Assembly (NCBI RefSeq): GCF_000427825.1
Contig: NZ_ATYT01000003.1
Location: forward strand, 360,487-424,486
DNA from: Thermocrispum municipale DSM 44069
GTDB lineage: Bacteria > Actinomycetota > Actinomycetes > Mycobacteriales > Pseudonocardiaceae
Direction: 5' to 3'
Length of the DNA: 64,000 bases
Position numbers and translations under genes: made by a program. The notes under the pieces were generated by a model. It was not told the origin of the DNA, did not search any database, and saw only the letters and a list, made by a program, of their open reading frames with translations. Shown one piece after another: positions 21,523-31,320 of this stretch; the stretch's first letter is position 1; the number at the start of each line of letters is the position of its first letter.

Positions 21523-22746
21523 ATGACCGACCGTAAGCCGAGTGTGGTACTCGGCGTGGGCGGCGGGATTGCTGCCTACAAGGTGTGTGAGGTGCTGCGC
21601 GGGCTCACCGAGTCGGGCCACCAAGTACGCGTCGTTCCCACGGCGGCCGCGCTGCGGTTCGTCGGCGCCGCTACGTGGGAGGCCCTGTCCGGCCAACCGG
21701 TAGCCACCGACGTGTTCTCCAATGTCCCGTCGGTGGAACACGTCCGCATCGGGCAGCAGGCCGATCTGGTGCTGGTCGCCCCGGCGACCGCGGACCTGCT
21801 CGCCAAGGCCGCGCACGGTGTGGCGGACGACCTGCTGACCGGCACGTTGCTGACCGCGCGCTGCCCGACGATCTTCTTCCCCGCGATGCACACCGAGATG
21901 TGGGAGCATCCGGCGACCCGGGACAACGTCGCCACGCTCCGCAGGCGCGGGGTCGTGGTCCCGGATCCGGACTCGGGCAGGTTGACCGGTGTCGACACCG
22001 GCAAGGGCCGCTTGGCGCATCCCGCCGAGATCGTGGACCTGGCCAGGCTGCTGCTGGCTGACGGAGACGCGCTCAAGCGTGACCTGGAGGGGCTGACCGT
22101 CGTCGTCTCCGCGGGCGGCACCCGTGAACCACTGGACCCGGTTCGCTATCTGGGCAACCGCTCGTCCGGCAAGCAGGGTTACGCGCTGGCGCGCGTCGCG
22201 GCGGCGCGCGGTGCGAACGTCACGCTGGTCGCCGGGCACACCGTGACGTTGCCCACGCCGGCAGGTGTCGACCTGGTCCCGGTGTCGACGGCGCGCGACA
22301 TGCGCGAAGCGATGCTGGACGCCGCCAAGGAAGCCGACGTGGTCGTCATGGCCGCCGCGGTGGCGGATTTCCGTCCGGCCGAGTTCGTCCACCACAAGAT
22401 CAAGAAAACCGGCGACCGGCCCGCCCCGATCGAGCTGGAGACCAATCCGGACGTGCTGGCCGAGCTGGTCAGCACGCGCCGGCCGGAGCAGATCATCGTC
22501 GGTTTCGCCGCCGAGACCGGGGACGACACCGCGGACGTGCTGGAGCACGCGCGGGCCAAGCTGCGCCGCAAGGGCAGCGACCTGCTGGTGGTCAACGCGG
22601 TCGGCGACGGCCGGGCGTTCGAGGTCGAACACAACGCGGGCTGGTTGCTGGCGGCCGACGGGAATGAAACGCCTATCCCGTTCGGTTCGAAGTCGCAACT
22701 GGCGGCCGCAGTGTGGGACGCGGTGGCTGCCATCGGCCGCGCTTGA
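21523..22746 (+). CDS. coaBC: Bifunctional phosphopantothenoylcysteine decarboxylase / synthetase
   Basis: Makes 4'-phosphopantetheine for CoA in two steps. The N-terminal CoaC domain (about 1-180) uses FMN: GVGGGIAAYK, the active-site His in SVEHVRIG, and FFPAMHTEMW. The C-terminal CoaB domain (about 185-407) joins cysteine using CTP: SAGGTREPLDPVRYLGNRSSGKQG, AAAVADF and the lysines in KIKKTGDRP. The length of 407 is normal. The ATG at 21523 was chosen because the upstream in-frame sequence lies over rpoZ in another frame. Confidence 0.97.
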   Translation: MTDRKPSVVLGVGGGIAAYKVCEVLRGLTESGHQVRVVPTAAALRFVGAATWEALSGQPVATDVFSNVPSVEHVRIGQQADLVLVAPATADLLAKAAHGVADDLLTGTLLTARCPTIFFPAMHTEMWEHPATRDNVATLRRRGVVVPDPDSGRLTGVDTGKGRLAHPAEIVDLARLLLADGDALKRDLEGLTVVVSAGGTREPLDPVRYLGNRSSGKQGYALARVAAARGANVTLVAGHTVTLPTPAGVDLVPVSTARDMREAMLDAAKEADVVVMAAAVADFRPAEFVHHKIKKTGDRPAPIELETNPDVLAELVSTRRPEQIIVGFAAETGDDTADVLEHARAKLRRKGSDLLVVNAVGDGRAFEVEHNAGWLLAADGNETPIPFGSKSQLAAAVWDAVAAIGRA

Positions 22747-22785
22747 GGGGATAGTGACCGGTGAACCCGGGTATTTCTGCGGCAG

Positions 22786-22791
22786 TAGGCT
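22786..22791 (+). promoter_or_regulatory. Candidate -10 element (TAGGCT) for metK
   Basis: TAGGCT lies 54 bases before the metK GTG in the 99-base gap after coaBC, with a loose GTGAAC at 22761-22766 as the -35 (19-bp spacer). A GGAAGG ribosome-binding site is at about 22830-22835. No SAM riboswitch-like structure fits in this short leader. Confidence 0.35.
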
Positions 22792-22845
22792 TGGAAACCG
22801 CGCGCGAAGAGGGAGCGGGCGGATCGCAACGGAAGGTTAAATGTC

Positions 22846-24054
22846 GTGACCGGATCGCAGAACAGGCTGTTCACCTCGGAATCGGTGACGGAAGGGCATC
22901 CGGACAAGATCTGTGACGCCATCAGTGACGCGATCCTGGACGCGCTGCTGGCCAAGGACCCGCGCTCCCGGGTGGCGGTGGAGACGCTGATCACCACCGG
23001 CCAGGTGCATGTCGCGGGCGAGGTCACCACCGAGGCCTACGCCGACATCCCGACGATCGTGCGGGACACCATCCTCAACATCGGCTACGACTCGTCGGCG
23101 AAGGGCTTCGACGGCAACTCGTGCGGTGTGAACGTCGCGATCGGCTCGCAGTCCCCGGACATCGCGCAGGGTGTCGACGAGGCCTACGAAGCCCGGGTCG
23201 GCGCCGAGATCCGCGGTGACGAGCTGGACCGGCAGGGCGCGGGCGACCAGGGCTTGATGTTCGGCTACGCGTGCAGCGACACGCCGGAGCTGATGCCGCT
23301 GCCGATCGCGCTGGCACACCGGCTGGCCCGTCGGCTCGCCACCGTCCGCAAGACCGGCGTGCTGCCGTACCTGCGGCCGGACGGCAAGACGCAGGTGACC
23401 ATCGAGTACGCGGGTGACCAGGCCGTGCGGCTGGACACCGTGGTGGTCTCCACGCAGCACGCCGAGGGCATCGACTTGGACAAGATGCTGGGCGTGGACG
23501 TGCGCGAGCACGTGATCATGCCCGAGGTGGTGGACCTGCCGATCGACACGACGGACTTCCGTCTGCTGGTCAACCCGACCGGCCGGTTCGTCATCGGCGG
23601 CCCGATGGGTGATGCCGGCCTGACCGGTCGCAAGATCATCGTGGACACCTACGGCGGCATGGCCCGGCACGGTGGCGGCGCGTTCTCGGGCAAGGACCCG
23701 TCGAAGGTGGACCGCTCGGCGGCCTACGCGATGCGCTGGGTGGCCAAGAACGTCGTGGCGGCCGGGCTGGCCGGCCGTATCGAAGTGCAGGTCGCCTACG
23801 CGATCGGCAAGGCGGCTCCGGTCGGCCTGTTCGTGGAGACCTTCGGCACCGAGACGGTCGACCCGGCGAAGATCCAGCAGGCCATCACCGAGGTGTTCGA
23901 CCTGCGGCCGGGCGCCATCATCCGGGACCTGAACCTGCTGCGGCCGATGTACGCGCCGACCGCGGCGTACGGGCACTTCGGGCGCACCGACCTGGACCTG
24001 CCGTGGGAGCGGACGGACCGGGCCGAGGCGCTCAAGTCGGCCGCGGGGGCCTGA
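22846..24054 (+). CDS. metK: S-adenosylmethionine synthetase
   Basis: Forms SAM from methionine and ATP. The 402 residues show [15 protein letters not shown] at the N-terminus, the signature [13 protein letters not shown], and the second signature [19 protein letters not shown]. The start is GTG 22846; an ATG at 22841 is out of frame. The gene faces padR over a 143-base gap that contains a short GGACC-TGAC-GGTCC hairpin (24157-24170), a weak terminator at best. Confidence 0.97.
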   Translation: MTGSQNRLFTSESVTEGHPDKICDAISDAILDALLAKDPRSRVAVETLITTGQVHVAGEVTTEAYADIPTIVRDTILNIGYDSSAKGFDGNSCGVNVAIGSQSPDIAQGVDEAYEARVGAEIRGDELDRQGAGDQGLMFGYACSDTPELMPLPIALAHRLARRLATVRKTGVLPYLRPDGKTQVTIEYAGDQAVRLDTVVVSTQHAEGIDLDKMLGVDVREHVIMPEVVDLPIDTTDFRLLVNPTGRFVIGGPMGDAGLTGRKIIVDTYGGMARHGGGAFSGKDPSKVDRSAAYAMRWVAKNVVAAGLAGRIEVQVAYAIGKAAPVGLFVETFGTETVDPAKIQQAITEVFDLRPGAIIRDLNLLRPMYAPTAAYGHFGRTDLDLPWERTDRAEALKSAAGA

Positions 24055-24197
24055 CAGGTCGGCCGCCGGGCCTGGCCATCACGTCGGCCGGTCGCCGGGG
24101 TCGGCGCTTCCCGCTGCCCCGCAGCCGAAACCCGGCGGTCACTCCTGCCGCATCCCGGACCTGACGGTCCTCGAGCGGGGCCGCCCCCACCGGCTTG

Positions 24198-24812
24198 TCA
24201 GCCTGCGCTGCCTTCCATCCGGGCGGCCACTTCCTTGATCCATTCCTCGGACCAGGTGAGTTCTCCGGACCGCAGCTGCGCGATGACCTGCTCGACCCAG
24301 CGCAGTTCGGCGCGCTTCATGGTGAGCACGTAGTCGTCGTCGAGCGTGAACAGTCGCGGCAGGTCGCCCACCGCCGCCAGCTCCGCGCTGCGTTCGTCGA
24401 TCTCCGCCTGAAGTTTCTCCGCGCGCGTCGTGAGTTGCTCCACCACGTCCTCGGGCGGCAGCACCATCAACGACGCCAGTGCTGCGGGGAACTCGGGGAA
24501 CTCCCTGGCCACCGTCGACAGCATGGTGCGGGTCCAGCGCCGTAGCGTCTCGCGCCCGGCGTCGGTGAGCTCGTAAACCGTGCGTTCCGGGCGACGCTCG
24601 TCCTGCGCGGTCTCCCGCACGGTGATCAACGACGCGCGCTGCAACCGGTCGATCGTCTGATAGACGCTGTTGCGCGCCGCGACGTTGGCGATCTTGTCCT
24701 TTCCCCGCGCCTTGATCATCTCGCGCATCCGGTACGGGTGCATCGGTTCCTCGGCGAGCAGCGACAGCAGCACCAGCGCGAGCGGCGAACGACGGTCCGT
24801 GTTGTTGGCCAC
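24198..24812 (-). CDS. PadR-family transcriptional regulator
   Basis: A 204-residue repressor. The winged-helix domain (residues 8-85) has ALVLLSLLAEEPMHPYRM, VYQTIDRLQRASLI and the wing ERTVYELTDAGRETL. A C-terminal dimerisation helix bundle of the Vir_act_alpha type follows (LQAEIDERSAELAA, RWVEQVIAQLRSGEL). It is divergent from a flavin monooxygenase, 54 bases apart, and that gap consists of two palindromes, the classical layout for a local repressor that also controls itself. A phenolic or other aromatic ligand is plausible but unproven. The GTG 24812 follows TAAGGT by 6 bases, which may serve as a -10 or as a Shine-Dalgarno. Confidence 0.9.
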   Translation of the reverse strand: MANNTDRRSPLALVLLSLLAEEPMHPYRMREMIKARGKDKIANVAARNSVYQTIDRLQRASLITVRETAQDERRPERTVYELTDAGRETLRRWTRTMLSTVAREFPEFPAALASLMVLPPEDVVEQLTTRAEKLQAEIDERSAELAAVGDLPRLFTLDDDYVLTMKRAELRWVEQVIAQLRSGELTWSEEWIKEVAARMEGSAG

Positions 24813-24830
24813 GTCGTCACCTTAAAGCAC

Positions 24831-24860
24831 ATGACACGGAATAGTCATTCCATGTATAGT
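24831..24860 (+). promoter_or_regulatory. Leaderless promoter of the FAD monooxygenase
   Basis: ATGACA (24831-24836) and TATAGT (24855-24860) are near-consensus -35 and -10 boxes with an 18-bp spacer. The ATG at 24867 lies 6 bases after the -10, so the transcript should begin at or next to the start codon. The spacer is filled by the first palindrome. Confidence 0.6.
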
Positions 24861-24873
24861 CATACTATGACTA
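24834..24873. promoter_or_regulatory. Two adjacent palindromes: candidate PadR operator
   Basis: Palindrome 1 spans 24834-24855, with arms ACACGGAAT and ATTCCATGT around AGTC (one mismatch). Palindrome 2 spans 24857-24873 and is perfect: TAGTCATA-C-TATGACTA. The first fills the promoter spacer and the second covers the transcription start and the start codon of the monooxygenase. ATAGTCAT also recurs as a direct repeat at 24841 and 24856. A repressor dimer on either would block the promoter. Confidence 0.65.
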
Positions 24874-26057
24874 AGGCGAGGAACGTGCTGATCATCGGGG
24901 GCGGTGTCGCCGGCCCGGCCACGGCGATGGCGCTGCAGCAGGCAGGTATCGACTCGACCGTCTACGAGGCCTACGACCGCACGGCCGACGGCGTCGGGGC
25001 GTTCTTGACGCTGGCGGTCAACGGCATGGACGTGCTGCGCACCCTCGGGCTGTCCGAGCAAGTACGCGAGCGCGGCTTCGACACTCCGACGATGGTCATG
25101 GAGATGGACGGCAAACGGCTGGCCGAGTTCCGGTTCGGCAGCCCACTGCCGGACGGTGCGCAGAACCAGACGATCACCCGCGCGGACCTGTACACGGTGC
25201 TGCGGGACGAGGCCGTCCGCCGCGGCATCCGGATCGAGTACGGCAAACGACTCGTCGGAGCTCAGCGATCCGACGGCCGAGTACTGGCGCGATTCGCCGA
25301 CGGCACCACGGCGGAGGGTGACGCGCTGGTCGGCGCGGACGGACTCCGGTCGGCCACCAGGAGGATCATCGACCCGGCCGCGCCGGCGCCACGTTACGTG
25401 CCGCTGCTGAACGCGGGCGGCTACGCCCGGGACGTCGACGTGCCGGGGGAGCCGGGCGTCATGCACATGTTCTTCGGCAGGCGGTGCTTCTTCAGCTACG
25501 TGAAGCGACCGGACGGCGAGGTGTGGTGGTTCGCCAACCCGCCGCAGAAGCGGGAGCTGTCGCAGCAGGAGGTCGCCGCCATCACGCCGGAGCAGTGGCG
25601 AGCCAAGCTGCACGAGCTGTTCGCCGACGACAACCTGCCCGCGCTGCCCGTCATCGACGCCACCGACCACATCTTTGCGGGCTGGAACACCTACGACTTC
25701 CCGCGCGTGCCCACCTGGCACCGCGACGGGATGATCATCATCGGGGATGCGGCGCATGCCACGTCCCCGGCGTCCGGGCAGGGTGCCTCGATGGCGCTGG
25801 AAGACGCTGTGACGCTGGCGAAGTGCCTGCGTGACGTGCCGGATGTGGCGCGAGCGTTCGCCGCCTACGAAGGCCTGCGACGCAAGCGGGTCGAGCGGAT
25901 CGTCGCGATGGGCAAGCGCAACGGCGACGGCAAGGCGGTCGGACGGATCGGCCGGATGGTGCTCCCGCTGGTGATGAAGTTCGCGGCCAGGGCGGCGGCG
26001 AGACAGAACTGGCTGTACGACCACCGGATCGACTGGGAGCAGCCGGTCGCGGCGTAA
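24867..26057 (+). CDS. FAD-dependent aromatic-hydroxylase-type monooxygenase
   Basis: A 396-residue class A flavoprotein monooxygenase. The ADP-binding GGGVAGPATA is at the N-terminus, the DG motif GADGLRS sits mid-protein, and the GD motif IIGDAAHATSPASGQGASMALEDA contacts the flavin ribityl. NAD(P)H-dependent hydroxylation of an aromatic or polyketide-like substrate is expected, but the substrate cannot be read from sequence. The ATG 24867 is preferred, 6 bases after TATAGT; an in-frame ATG at 24852 lies inside the promoter. A similar gene (Rv1393c) follows metK in M. tuberculosis, so this may be an old component of the locus rather than a recent arrival. Confidence 0.9.
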   Translation: MTKARNVLIIGGGVAGPATAMALQQAGIDSTVYEAYDRTADGVGAFLTLAVNGMDVLRTLGLSEQVRERGFDTPTMVMEMDGKRLAEFRFGSPLPDGAQNQTITRADLYTVLRDEAVRRGIRIEYGKRLVGAQRSDGRVLARFADGTTAEGDALVGADGLRSATRRIIDPAAPAPRYVPLLNAGGYARDVDVPGEPGVMHMFFGRRCFFSYVKRPDGEVWWFANPPQKRELSQQEVAAITPEQWRAKLHELFADDNLPALPVIDATDHIFAGWNTYDFPRVPTWHRDGMIIIGDAAHATSPASGQGASMALEDAVTLAKCLRDVPDVARAFAAYEGLRRKRVERIVAMGKRNGDGKAVGRIGRMVLPLVMKFAARAAARQNWLYDHRIDWEQPVAA

Positions 26058-26091
26058 CCGGGTGTGGGGCGCTCGTGATCTCCCCAGCGAT

Positions 26092-26097
26092 TACCGT
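26092..26097 (+). promoter_or_regulatory. Candidate leaderless -10 (TACCGT) for priA
   Basis: TACCGT is followed by 7 bases and the GTG at 26105. The position favours that GTG over the in-frame GTG at 26075, which would lie upstream of the promoter. Confidence 0.4.
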
Positions 26098-26104
26098 GAT
26101 CGGA

Positions 26105-28090
26105 GTGAACGAGCGTCGTCCGGCCGAGCAGCGCCCCATCGCCCGGGTGCTGGTCGACGTTCCGCTGCCGCACCTCGACCGTCCGTTCGACTACCGGGTG
26201 CAGGCGGCACACGCGGCCGATGCGGTGCCGGGCTGCCGGGTGAAGGTGCGGTTCGCCGGACAGCTGGTGCAGGGCTACCTGCTCGATCGGGTCGACACCA
26301 CCGAGCACGTTGGACGGCTGGCCTATCTCGAGCGGGTGATCTCTCCGGAGCCTGTGCTGTCGCCCGAACTGGCTGCGGTGGCGCGAGCGGTGGCCGACCG
26401 CTACGCCGGAACGGTCGCCGACGTCCTGCGCTTGGCCGTGCCGCCGCGCCACGCCCGAGTCGAGGCCGAGGCGTCCGAGCCGGCTGCGCGGCCGCAAGCC
26501 CCGGGTGTCCCTACGCAATGGCAGCGCTACGAGCGCGGCGCGGCCTTGGTGAAGGCGCTGTCCTCCGGCGTACAGGCCAAGGCCGTGTGGCAGGCGCTGC
26601 CCAACGAGGACTGGCCGCGCAGGCTGGCCGAGCTGGCCGCCACGGTTGCCGCCGCGGGGCGGTCCGCAGTGATCGTGGTGCCGGACCATCGGGACGTTGC
26701 CCGCGTGCACGCCGCCTGCGTCGCCTTGATGTCGGACGACGCGGTGGTGGCGCTCTCGGCGGACCTGGGGCCGGCTCGGCGCTACCGGCGGTGGCTCCGC
26801 GTGCGCCGGGGGGCCGCCCACGTCGTGGTCGGAACCCGGGCGGCGATGTTCGCGCCGGTGCACCGGCCGGGCTTGTTCGTCGTGTGGGACGACGGCGACG
26901 ACCTGCACGCCGAGCCACGCGCGCCGTATCCACACGTCCGCGATGTCCTCGTGCTGAGAGCACACCAAGACGGCGCGAGCTTCGTGGCAGGCGGGTTCGC
27001 CCGGACCGCGGAGGCGCAGCTGCTCGTGGAAAGTGGTTGGGCGCACGAGGTGATCGCGCGACGTTCGGTCGTCCGTGAACATGCACCGCGCGTGTCGGGT
27101 ACCGGGGACGACTTCGAACAGGCCAGGGACCCGGCGGCGAACACCGCACGCCTGCCTGCCGTGGCCTTCGAAGCCGCCCGTGCCGCGCTGGACGCCGAAG
27201 CTCCGGTGCTGGTGCAGGTTCCCCGGCGGGGGTACGTGCCCGCGCTGGCCTGCGCGCAATGCCGCACGCCCGCCCGCTGCCGGCGGTGCGCGGGGCCGCT
27301 CGGTCTGCCGGCCAAAGGTTCGCACGAGGCTCGACCACCGGCGTGCCGCTGGTGCGGCGCGGTCGAACCGACGTTCCGCTGCGCGGCCTGTGGATCCGCG
27401 CGTTTACGCGCCCAGGTCGTCGGAGCCGGGCGGACCGCCGAAGAACTGGGCCGAGCATTCCCCGGCACGACGGTTCGCACCTCCGGCGGCGACGAGGTGC
27501 TGGCCACCGTGCCGTCCGGTCCGCAGCTCGTGGTGGCAACACCGGGCGCAGAACCCGTGGTCGAAGGCGGCTACGGCGCGGCCTTGTTGCTCGACGGATG
27601 GGCCCTGCTCGGGCGGCCGGATCTGCGGGCGGCCGAGGAGACCCTGCGGAGGTGGATGACGGCCGCTGCCATGGTGCGACCCGCGGATCAAGGCGGCCGA
27701 GTCGTCGTCGGCGCCGACACTGCGTTGCGCACGGTTCAGGCGCTCATCCGGTGGGATCCGGCCGGCCACGCGCAGCGCGAGCTCGCCGAACGTGAAGAGC
27801 TCGGCTTCCCGCCCGCGCGCCGGATGGCGTCGGTGCAAGGAGTGGCGCACGCGGTGGCGAAGACCGTGGCCGAGATCGACCTGCCCGCGTCGGCCGAAGT
27901 GCTCGGACCGGTACCGGTGCACGTGCCGCGAGCCACCGGAGACGAAGAGCACGAGCGGGCCCTGATCCGGGTTCCACGCGGCGACGGCAAGGCGCTGGCA
28001 GCCGCGCTGGCGCGGGTGCAAGCTCAGCGCACGGCACGCAAAGAACCGGACTCGATCCGGGTACAACTCGACCCGCTCGAGGTGATCTGA
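26105..28090 (+). CDS. priA: PriA-like primosomal protein lacking helicase motifs
   Basis: A 661-residue homologue of replication-restart PriA. The N-terminal 3'-DNA-binding domain ([20 protein letters not shown]) and a cysteine-rich zinc region (CAQC, CRRC, CRWC, CAAC at about residues 380-435) are kept. The Walker A of true PriA (GSGKT) is absent; the corresponding place reads [15 protein letters not shown]. The DEEH box is replaced by WDDGDD. It should therefore not hydrolyse ATP as a helicase, as noted for the mycobacterial protein. It may act as a DNA-binding scaffold in restart. The following fmt gene is a common neighbour. Confidence 0.92.
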   Translation: MNERRPAEQRPIARVLVDVPLPHLDRPFDYRVQAAHAADAVPGCRVKVRFAGQLVQGYLLDRVDTTEHVGRLAYLERVISPEPVLSPELAAVARAVADRYAGTVADVLRLAVPPRHARVEAEASEPAARPQAPGVPTQWQRYERGAALVKALSSGVQAKAVWQALPNEDWPRRLAELAATVAAAGRSAVIVVPDHRDVARVHAACVALMSDDAVVALSADLGPARRYRRWLRVRRGAAHVVVGTRAAMFAPVHRPGLFVVWDDGDDLHAEPRAPYPHVRDVLVLRAHQDGASFVAGGFARTAEAQLLVESGWAHEVIARRSVVREHAPRVSGTGDDFEQARDPAANTARLPAVAFEAARAALDAEAPVLVQVPRRGYVPALACAQCRTPARCRRCAGPLGLPAKGSHEARPPACRWCGAVEPTFRCAACGSARLRAQVVGAGRTAEELGRAFPGTTVRTSGGDEVLATVPSGPQLVVATPGAEPVVEGGYGAALLLDGWALLGRPDLRAAEETLRRWMTAAAMVRPADQGGRVVVGADTALRTVQALIRWDPAGHAQRELAEREELGFPPARRMASVQGVAHAVAKTVAEIDLPASAEVLGPVPVHVPRATGDEEHERALIRVPRGDGKALAAALARVQAQRTARKEPDSIRVQLDPLEVI

Positions 28091-28126
28091 CCGGGCTGCG
28101 GTGCACGTCACCCCGGCCCTCGCCCG

Positions 28127-28132
28127 TAGACT
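28127..28132 (+). promoter_or_regulatory. Candidate -10 (TAGACT) for fmt
   Basis: TAGACT ends 10 bases before the ATG at 28143, giving a nearly leaderless message of at most a few untranslated bases. Confidence 0.4.
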
Positions 28133-28142
28133 TCGGCGCACT

Positions 28143-29075
28143 ATGCGTGTGGTGTTCGCCGGTACTCCCGAGGTCGCGGTTCCCTCCCTGAAGCTGCTGA
28201 TCGACTCGCCCCGTCACGACGTGGTCGCGGTGCTTGCGCGCCCGGACGCGCGGGCGGGCCGTGGGCGCAAGGTGAAGCGGTCGCCGGTCGGCAGCCTGGC
28301 CGACGAGCACGGCATCGAGGTGCTCACTCCGGAACGTCCCAGCGACCCCGAGTTCCTCGACCGCTTGCGCGAGTTGGCCCCGGACATCTGCCCGGTCGTC
28401 GCCTACGGTGGTCTGCTCGGCCAGAAAGCACTGGACATCCCGCGGCACGGCTGGGTCAACCTGCACTTCTCGCTGCTGCCCGCATGGCGCGGCGCGGCTC
28501 CCGTGCAGGCCGCCATCCGGGCAGGCGACGAGATCACCGGCGCCTCGGTCTTCCAGATCGTGCGCGAATTGGACGCGGGACCGGTCTACGGCGTGATGAC
28601 CGAGACCATCCGCCCCGACGACACCGCGGGGTCGCTGCTGGACCGGCTGTCCGTCTCGGGCGCCGAACTGCTGCTCAGGACGCTGGACGGTATCGAGGCG
28701 GGTGTGTTGCGGGCCGAGCCGCAGCCGGCCGACGGCGTGAGCTACGCACCCAAGGTCACCGTCGAGGACGCCAAGATCGACTTCACCGCACCCGCCGTGG
28801 CCGTGGAGCGGATGATCCGGGCGATGACGCCCGACCCTGGTGCCTGGGCCGAGTTCCGGGGCGAGCGCCTCAAGATCGCGCCGGTGCAGATCGTCGACCA
28901 GCCGGACCCCGCGCTGCCGCCGGGGGAGTTGCGGGTCGAGCGCAAACGCGTGCTGGTCGGCACCGCCACCGCCGCGCTGAGCTTGGGTGAGGTGCAGGCG
29001 CAGGGACGCAAGCGCATGAGCGCCACCGACTGGGCACGAGGCGCCCGCATCGAGGCAGGGGAGCGGTTGTCATGA
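28143..29075 (+). CDS. fmt: Methionyl-tRNA formyltransferase
   Basis: Formylates initiator Met-tRNA using 10-formyl-THF. The 310 residues include [16 protein letters not shown], the catalytic region [21 protein letters not shown] (with its conserved His), and the C-terminal OB-like tRNA-binding domain. The ATG at 28143 gives the canonical N-terminus; earlier in-frame codons lie between priA and the -10 box. The gene overlaps rsmB by 4 bases (ATGA). Confidence 0.97.
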   Translation: MRVVFAGTPEVAVPSLKLLIDSPRHDVVAVLARPDARAGRGRKVKRSPVGSLADEHGIEVLTPERPSDPEFLDRLRELAPDICPVVAYGGLLGQKALDIPRHGWVNLHFSLLPAWRGAAPVQAAIRAGDEITGASVFQIVRELDAGPVYGVMTETIRPDDTAGSLLDRLSVSGAELLLRTLDGIEAGVLRAEPQPADGVSYAPKVTVEDAKIDFTAPAVAVERMIRAMTPDPGAWAEFRGERLKIAPVQIVDQPDPALPPGELRVERKRVLVGTATAALSLGEVQAQGRKRMSATDWARGARIEAGERLS

Positions 29076-30544
29076 GCGCCCAGCAAGGCAGGCCCGACCG
29101 ACCCAAACCCCGGGCAGGCAGGCAGCGCCCTGGCCGGCCGGACCGGCGCAGGCCCGCTCCGCGCAGGCCGAGCCCACGCAGGCTGAGCGACGTCGATCCG
29201 GTACGGCAGGCCGCCTTCGACGTGCTGCGCGCCGTCCGTGAGCGCGACGCCTACGCGAACCTCGTGCTGCCCCAGCTGCTGCGCGAGCGGAAGATCACCG
29301 GCCGCGACGCCGCCCTGGCCACCGAGCTCGCCTACGGTGCCGCGCGGGCCCGCGGTCTGCTGGACGCGATCATCGACGCCTGCGTCGACCGCGGTCTGTC
29401 CAGCGTGGACGGCCCGGTGCTGGACGCCCTCCGGCTCGGCACCTACCAGTTGCTGCGCACCCGCATCCCGGAACACGCGGCGGTGACGTCGACGGTCGAC
29501 CTGGCGCGGGAAGCCGCCGGGTCCTACGTCGCCGGGTTCGTCAACGCCGTGATGCGCAAGGTTGCCGACAAGGACGAGGCCGCCTGGATCGAGCAGCTGG
29601 CGCCCTCGGTCGAGGACGACCCGATCGGGCACCACGCGCTGCGGACCGCGCACCCCCGCTGGATCGCCCGCGCCTTCGCCGAGGCGCTGGGCGACAAGGG
29701 AGCCGAACTGGCCGCCGCGCTCGAGGCCGATGACGAACGGCCGGACGTGCACCTGGTGGCGCGACCAGGGGAGATCAGTGCGGACGAGCTGGCCGCCGTC
29801 TCCGGCGGTGACGTGGCGCCTTACTCGCCGTACGGCGTGCGGCTGGCCGCCGGCGCAGGCGACCCGGGCGAACTCGAACCGGTACGCGAGCGGTTGGCAG
29901 CCGTTCAGGACGAGGGCAGCCAGTTGTGTGCGCTCGCCCTGGCATCCGCGCCCATCGAAGGGTCCGACACCAGGTGGCTGGACCTGTGTGCGGGGCCGGG
30001 CGGCAAGGCGGCGCTGCTCGGCGCGCTGGCCGACACCGTGGGAGCCACCCTCGACGCGGTGGAGAAAGCCCCACACCGCGCCAAGCTGATCGAGACCGCC
30101 ACCGAAGGGCTTCCGGTCACCGTGCACGTCGCCGACGGCAGGGACAGCGGGCTGGAACCGGGTTACGACCGGGTGCTGGTCGACGCACCGTGCACCGGGC
30201 TGGGCGCGCTGCGCAGGAGACCGGAGGCGCGCTGGCGGCGTCAACCGAACGACGTGTCGGACCTGGTGGCGCTGCAGACCGAGCTGCTCACCGCCGCGAT
30301 GGATCTGGCACGACCTGGCGGTGTCGTGGCGTACGTGGTGTGCTCGCCACACCTGGCGGAGACCGAAGGCGTGGTCGGTGACGTCGTGCGCACGACCGGC
30401 GCCGAGGTCCTCGACACCCGCGAACAATTCGCCGGGGTCGATCAACTGGGTGACGGACCGTACGTGCAACTGTGGCCGCACCGGCATGGCACCGACGCGA
30501 TGTTCTGTGCGCTGCTACGCAAAACGCGAGGAGAGCAGGGGTGA
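29072..30544 (+). CDS. rsmB: 16S rRNA (cytosine-967) C5-methyltransferase
   Basis: A 490-residue RNA methyltransferase. Residues 1-40 are an Arg/Pro-rich disordered leader ([18 protein letters not shown]). An N-terminal NusB-like RNA-binding domain (45-170) follows, then a Rossmann SAM domain with [31 protein letters not shown] (conserved PC motif) and [13 protein letters not shown] (the second cysteine). The two Cys residues are the pair used in m5C catalysis. Start ATG 29072 overlaps fmt. The basic leader may contact rRNA. Confidence 0.95.
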   Translation: MSAQQGRPDRPKPRAGRQRPGRPDRRRPAPRRPSPRRLSDVDPVRQAAFDVLRAVRERDAYANLVLPQLLRERKITGRDAALATELAYGAARARGLLDAIIDACVDRGLSSVDGPVLDALRLGTYQLLRTRIPEHAAVTSTVDLAREAAGSYVAGFVNAVMRKVADKDEAAWIEQLAPSVEDDPIGHHALRTAHPRWIARAFAEALGDKGAELAAALEADDERPDVHLVARPGEISADELAAVSGGDVAPYSPYGVRLAAGAGDPGELEPVRERLAAVQDEGSQLCALALASAPIEGSDTRWLDLCAGPGGKAALLGALADTVGATLDAVEKAPHRAKLIETATEGLPVTVHVADGRDSGLEPGYDRVLVDAPCTGLGALRRRPEARWRRQPNDVSDLVALQTELLTAAMDLARPGGVVAYVVCSPHLAETEGVVGDVVRTTGAEVLDTREQFAGVDQLGDGPYVQLWPHRHGTDAMFCALLRKTRGEQG

Positions 30545-30595
30545 CGAAGGCGTGACGGGCGCGATGCGCAGGACCGCAGGTGACTCAGGGGTAAC

Positions 30596-30601
30596 TAGAA
30601 T
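30596..30601 (+). promoter_or_regulatory. Candidate leaderless -10 (TAGAAT) for the rpe-rib operon
   Basis: TAGAAT lies 7 bases before the GTG at 30609 in the 64-base gap after rsmB. There is no room for an FMN riboswitch between this element and the gene. Confidence 0.45.
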
Positions 30602-30608
30602 TCCTCAC

Positions 30609-31286
30609 GTGAGTAACCGTCCGATGATCGCACCCAGCATCTTGTCCGCCGACTTCTCGCGCCTCGGGGACGAGATTCGTGCGGTTTCCGGCGAGGGAGA
30701 TCAGCGCGCGGACTGGGTGCACGTGGACGTCATGGACGGTCACTTCGTGCCCAACCTGACGCTGGGCCTTCCGGTGGTGGAGTCGCTGATCGGCGTCAGC
30801 GAGGTGCCGATCGACTGCCATCTGATGATCGAGGACCCGGACCGATGGGCGCCCGCGTACGCCGAAGCCGGCGCGTACAACGTCACGGTGCACGCCGAGG
30901 CCGCCACCGACCCGGTGATGCTGGCCAAGAACTTGCGGGCGGCCGGGGCCAAAGCGGGCCTGTCCATCAAGCCGCAGACCGCGCTGGACGACTTCGTCGA
31001 CGTGCTCAAGCACTACGACACGCTGCTCGTCATGTCGGTCGAGCCCGGTTTCGGTGGTCAGTCGTTCATCCCGCACGTGCTGGAAAAGGTGCGCAGGGCG
31101 CGCAACCTGGTCGACACCGGCCACTTGAAGTTGCTGGTGGAGATCGACGGCGGCATCAACGCCGACACGATCGAGCAGGCGGCCGAGGCGGGGGTGGACT
31201 GCTTCGTGGCGGGCACGGCGGTGTACAACGCCGACGACCCCGGCAAAGCCATCGCCGCGCTGCGTCGCAAGGCAGCGGAAGTCTGA
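30609..31286 (+). CDS. rpe: Ribulose-phosphate 3-epimerase
   Basis: Interconverts ribulose-5-P and xylulose-5-P. The 225-residue TIM barrel has [15 protein letters not shown], the metal ligands in [16 protein letters not shown] and [19 protein letters not shown], and VEIDGGIN. The GTG at 30609 gives the normal N-terminus and agrees with a TAGAAT hexamer 7 bases upstream. It heads the riboflavin genes, which is chemically apt because ribulose-5-P is the substrate of RibB. It also belongs to the pentose phosphate pathway encoded at 49-57 kb. Confidence 0.97.
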   Translation: MSNRPMIAPSILSADFSRLGDEIRAVSGEGDQRADWVHVDVMDGHFVPNLTLGLPVVESLIGVSEVPIDCHLMIEDPDRWAPAYAEAGAYNVTVHAEAATDPVMLAKNLRAAGAKAGLSIKPQTALDDFVDVLKHYDTLLVMSVEPGFGGQSFIPHVLEKVRRARNLVDTGHLKLLVEIDGGINADTIEQAAEAGVDCFVAGTAVYNADDPGKAIAALRRKAAEV

Positions 31287-31320
31287 CGAGCCCGCGCGCG
31301 GGCCGGGGAAGGGAGATGCC

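Noticed and set aside
22747-22845. SAM riboswitch before metK
   Set aside because: The 99-base leader shows no multi-helix junction. Only a plain promoter hexamer and a ribosome-binding site are visible.
24055-24197. Strong terminator between metK and padR
   Set aside because: Only a 5-bp GGACC/GGTCC stem without U-run was found, too weak to list as a feature.
24866-26057. Recent horizontal acquisition of the padR/monooxygenase pair
   Set aside because: Codon use and GC look like the neighbours, and a monooxygenase at this position is known in mycobacteria. Only the intergenic operator is AT-rich.
28742-30487. A 581-codon minus-strand frame opposite fmt and rsmB
   Set aside because: It is an antisense shadow of two well-supported genes with the same GC-driven composition.
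30545-31320. FMN riboswitch before the riboflavin genes
   Set aside because: The available gaps (64 and 34 bases) are too short and show none of the conserved FMN-aptamer segments.
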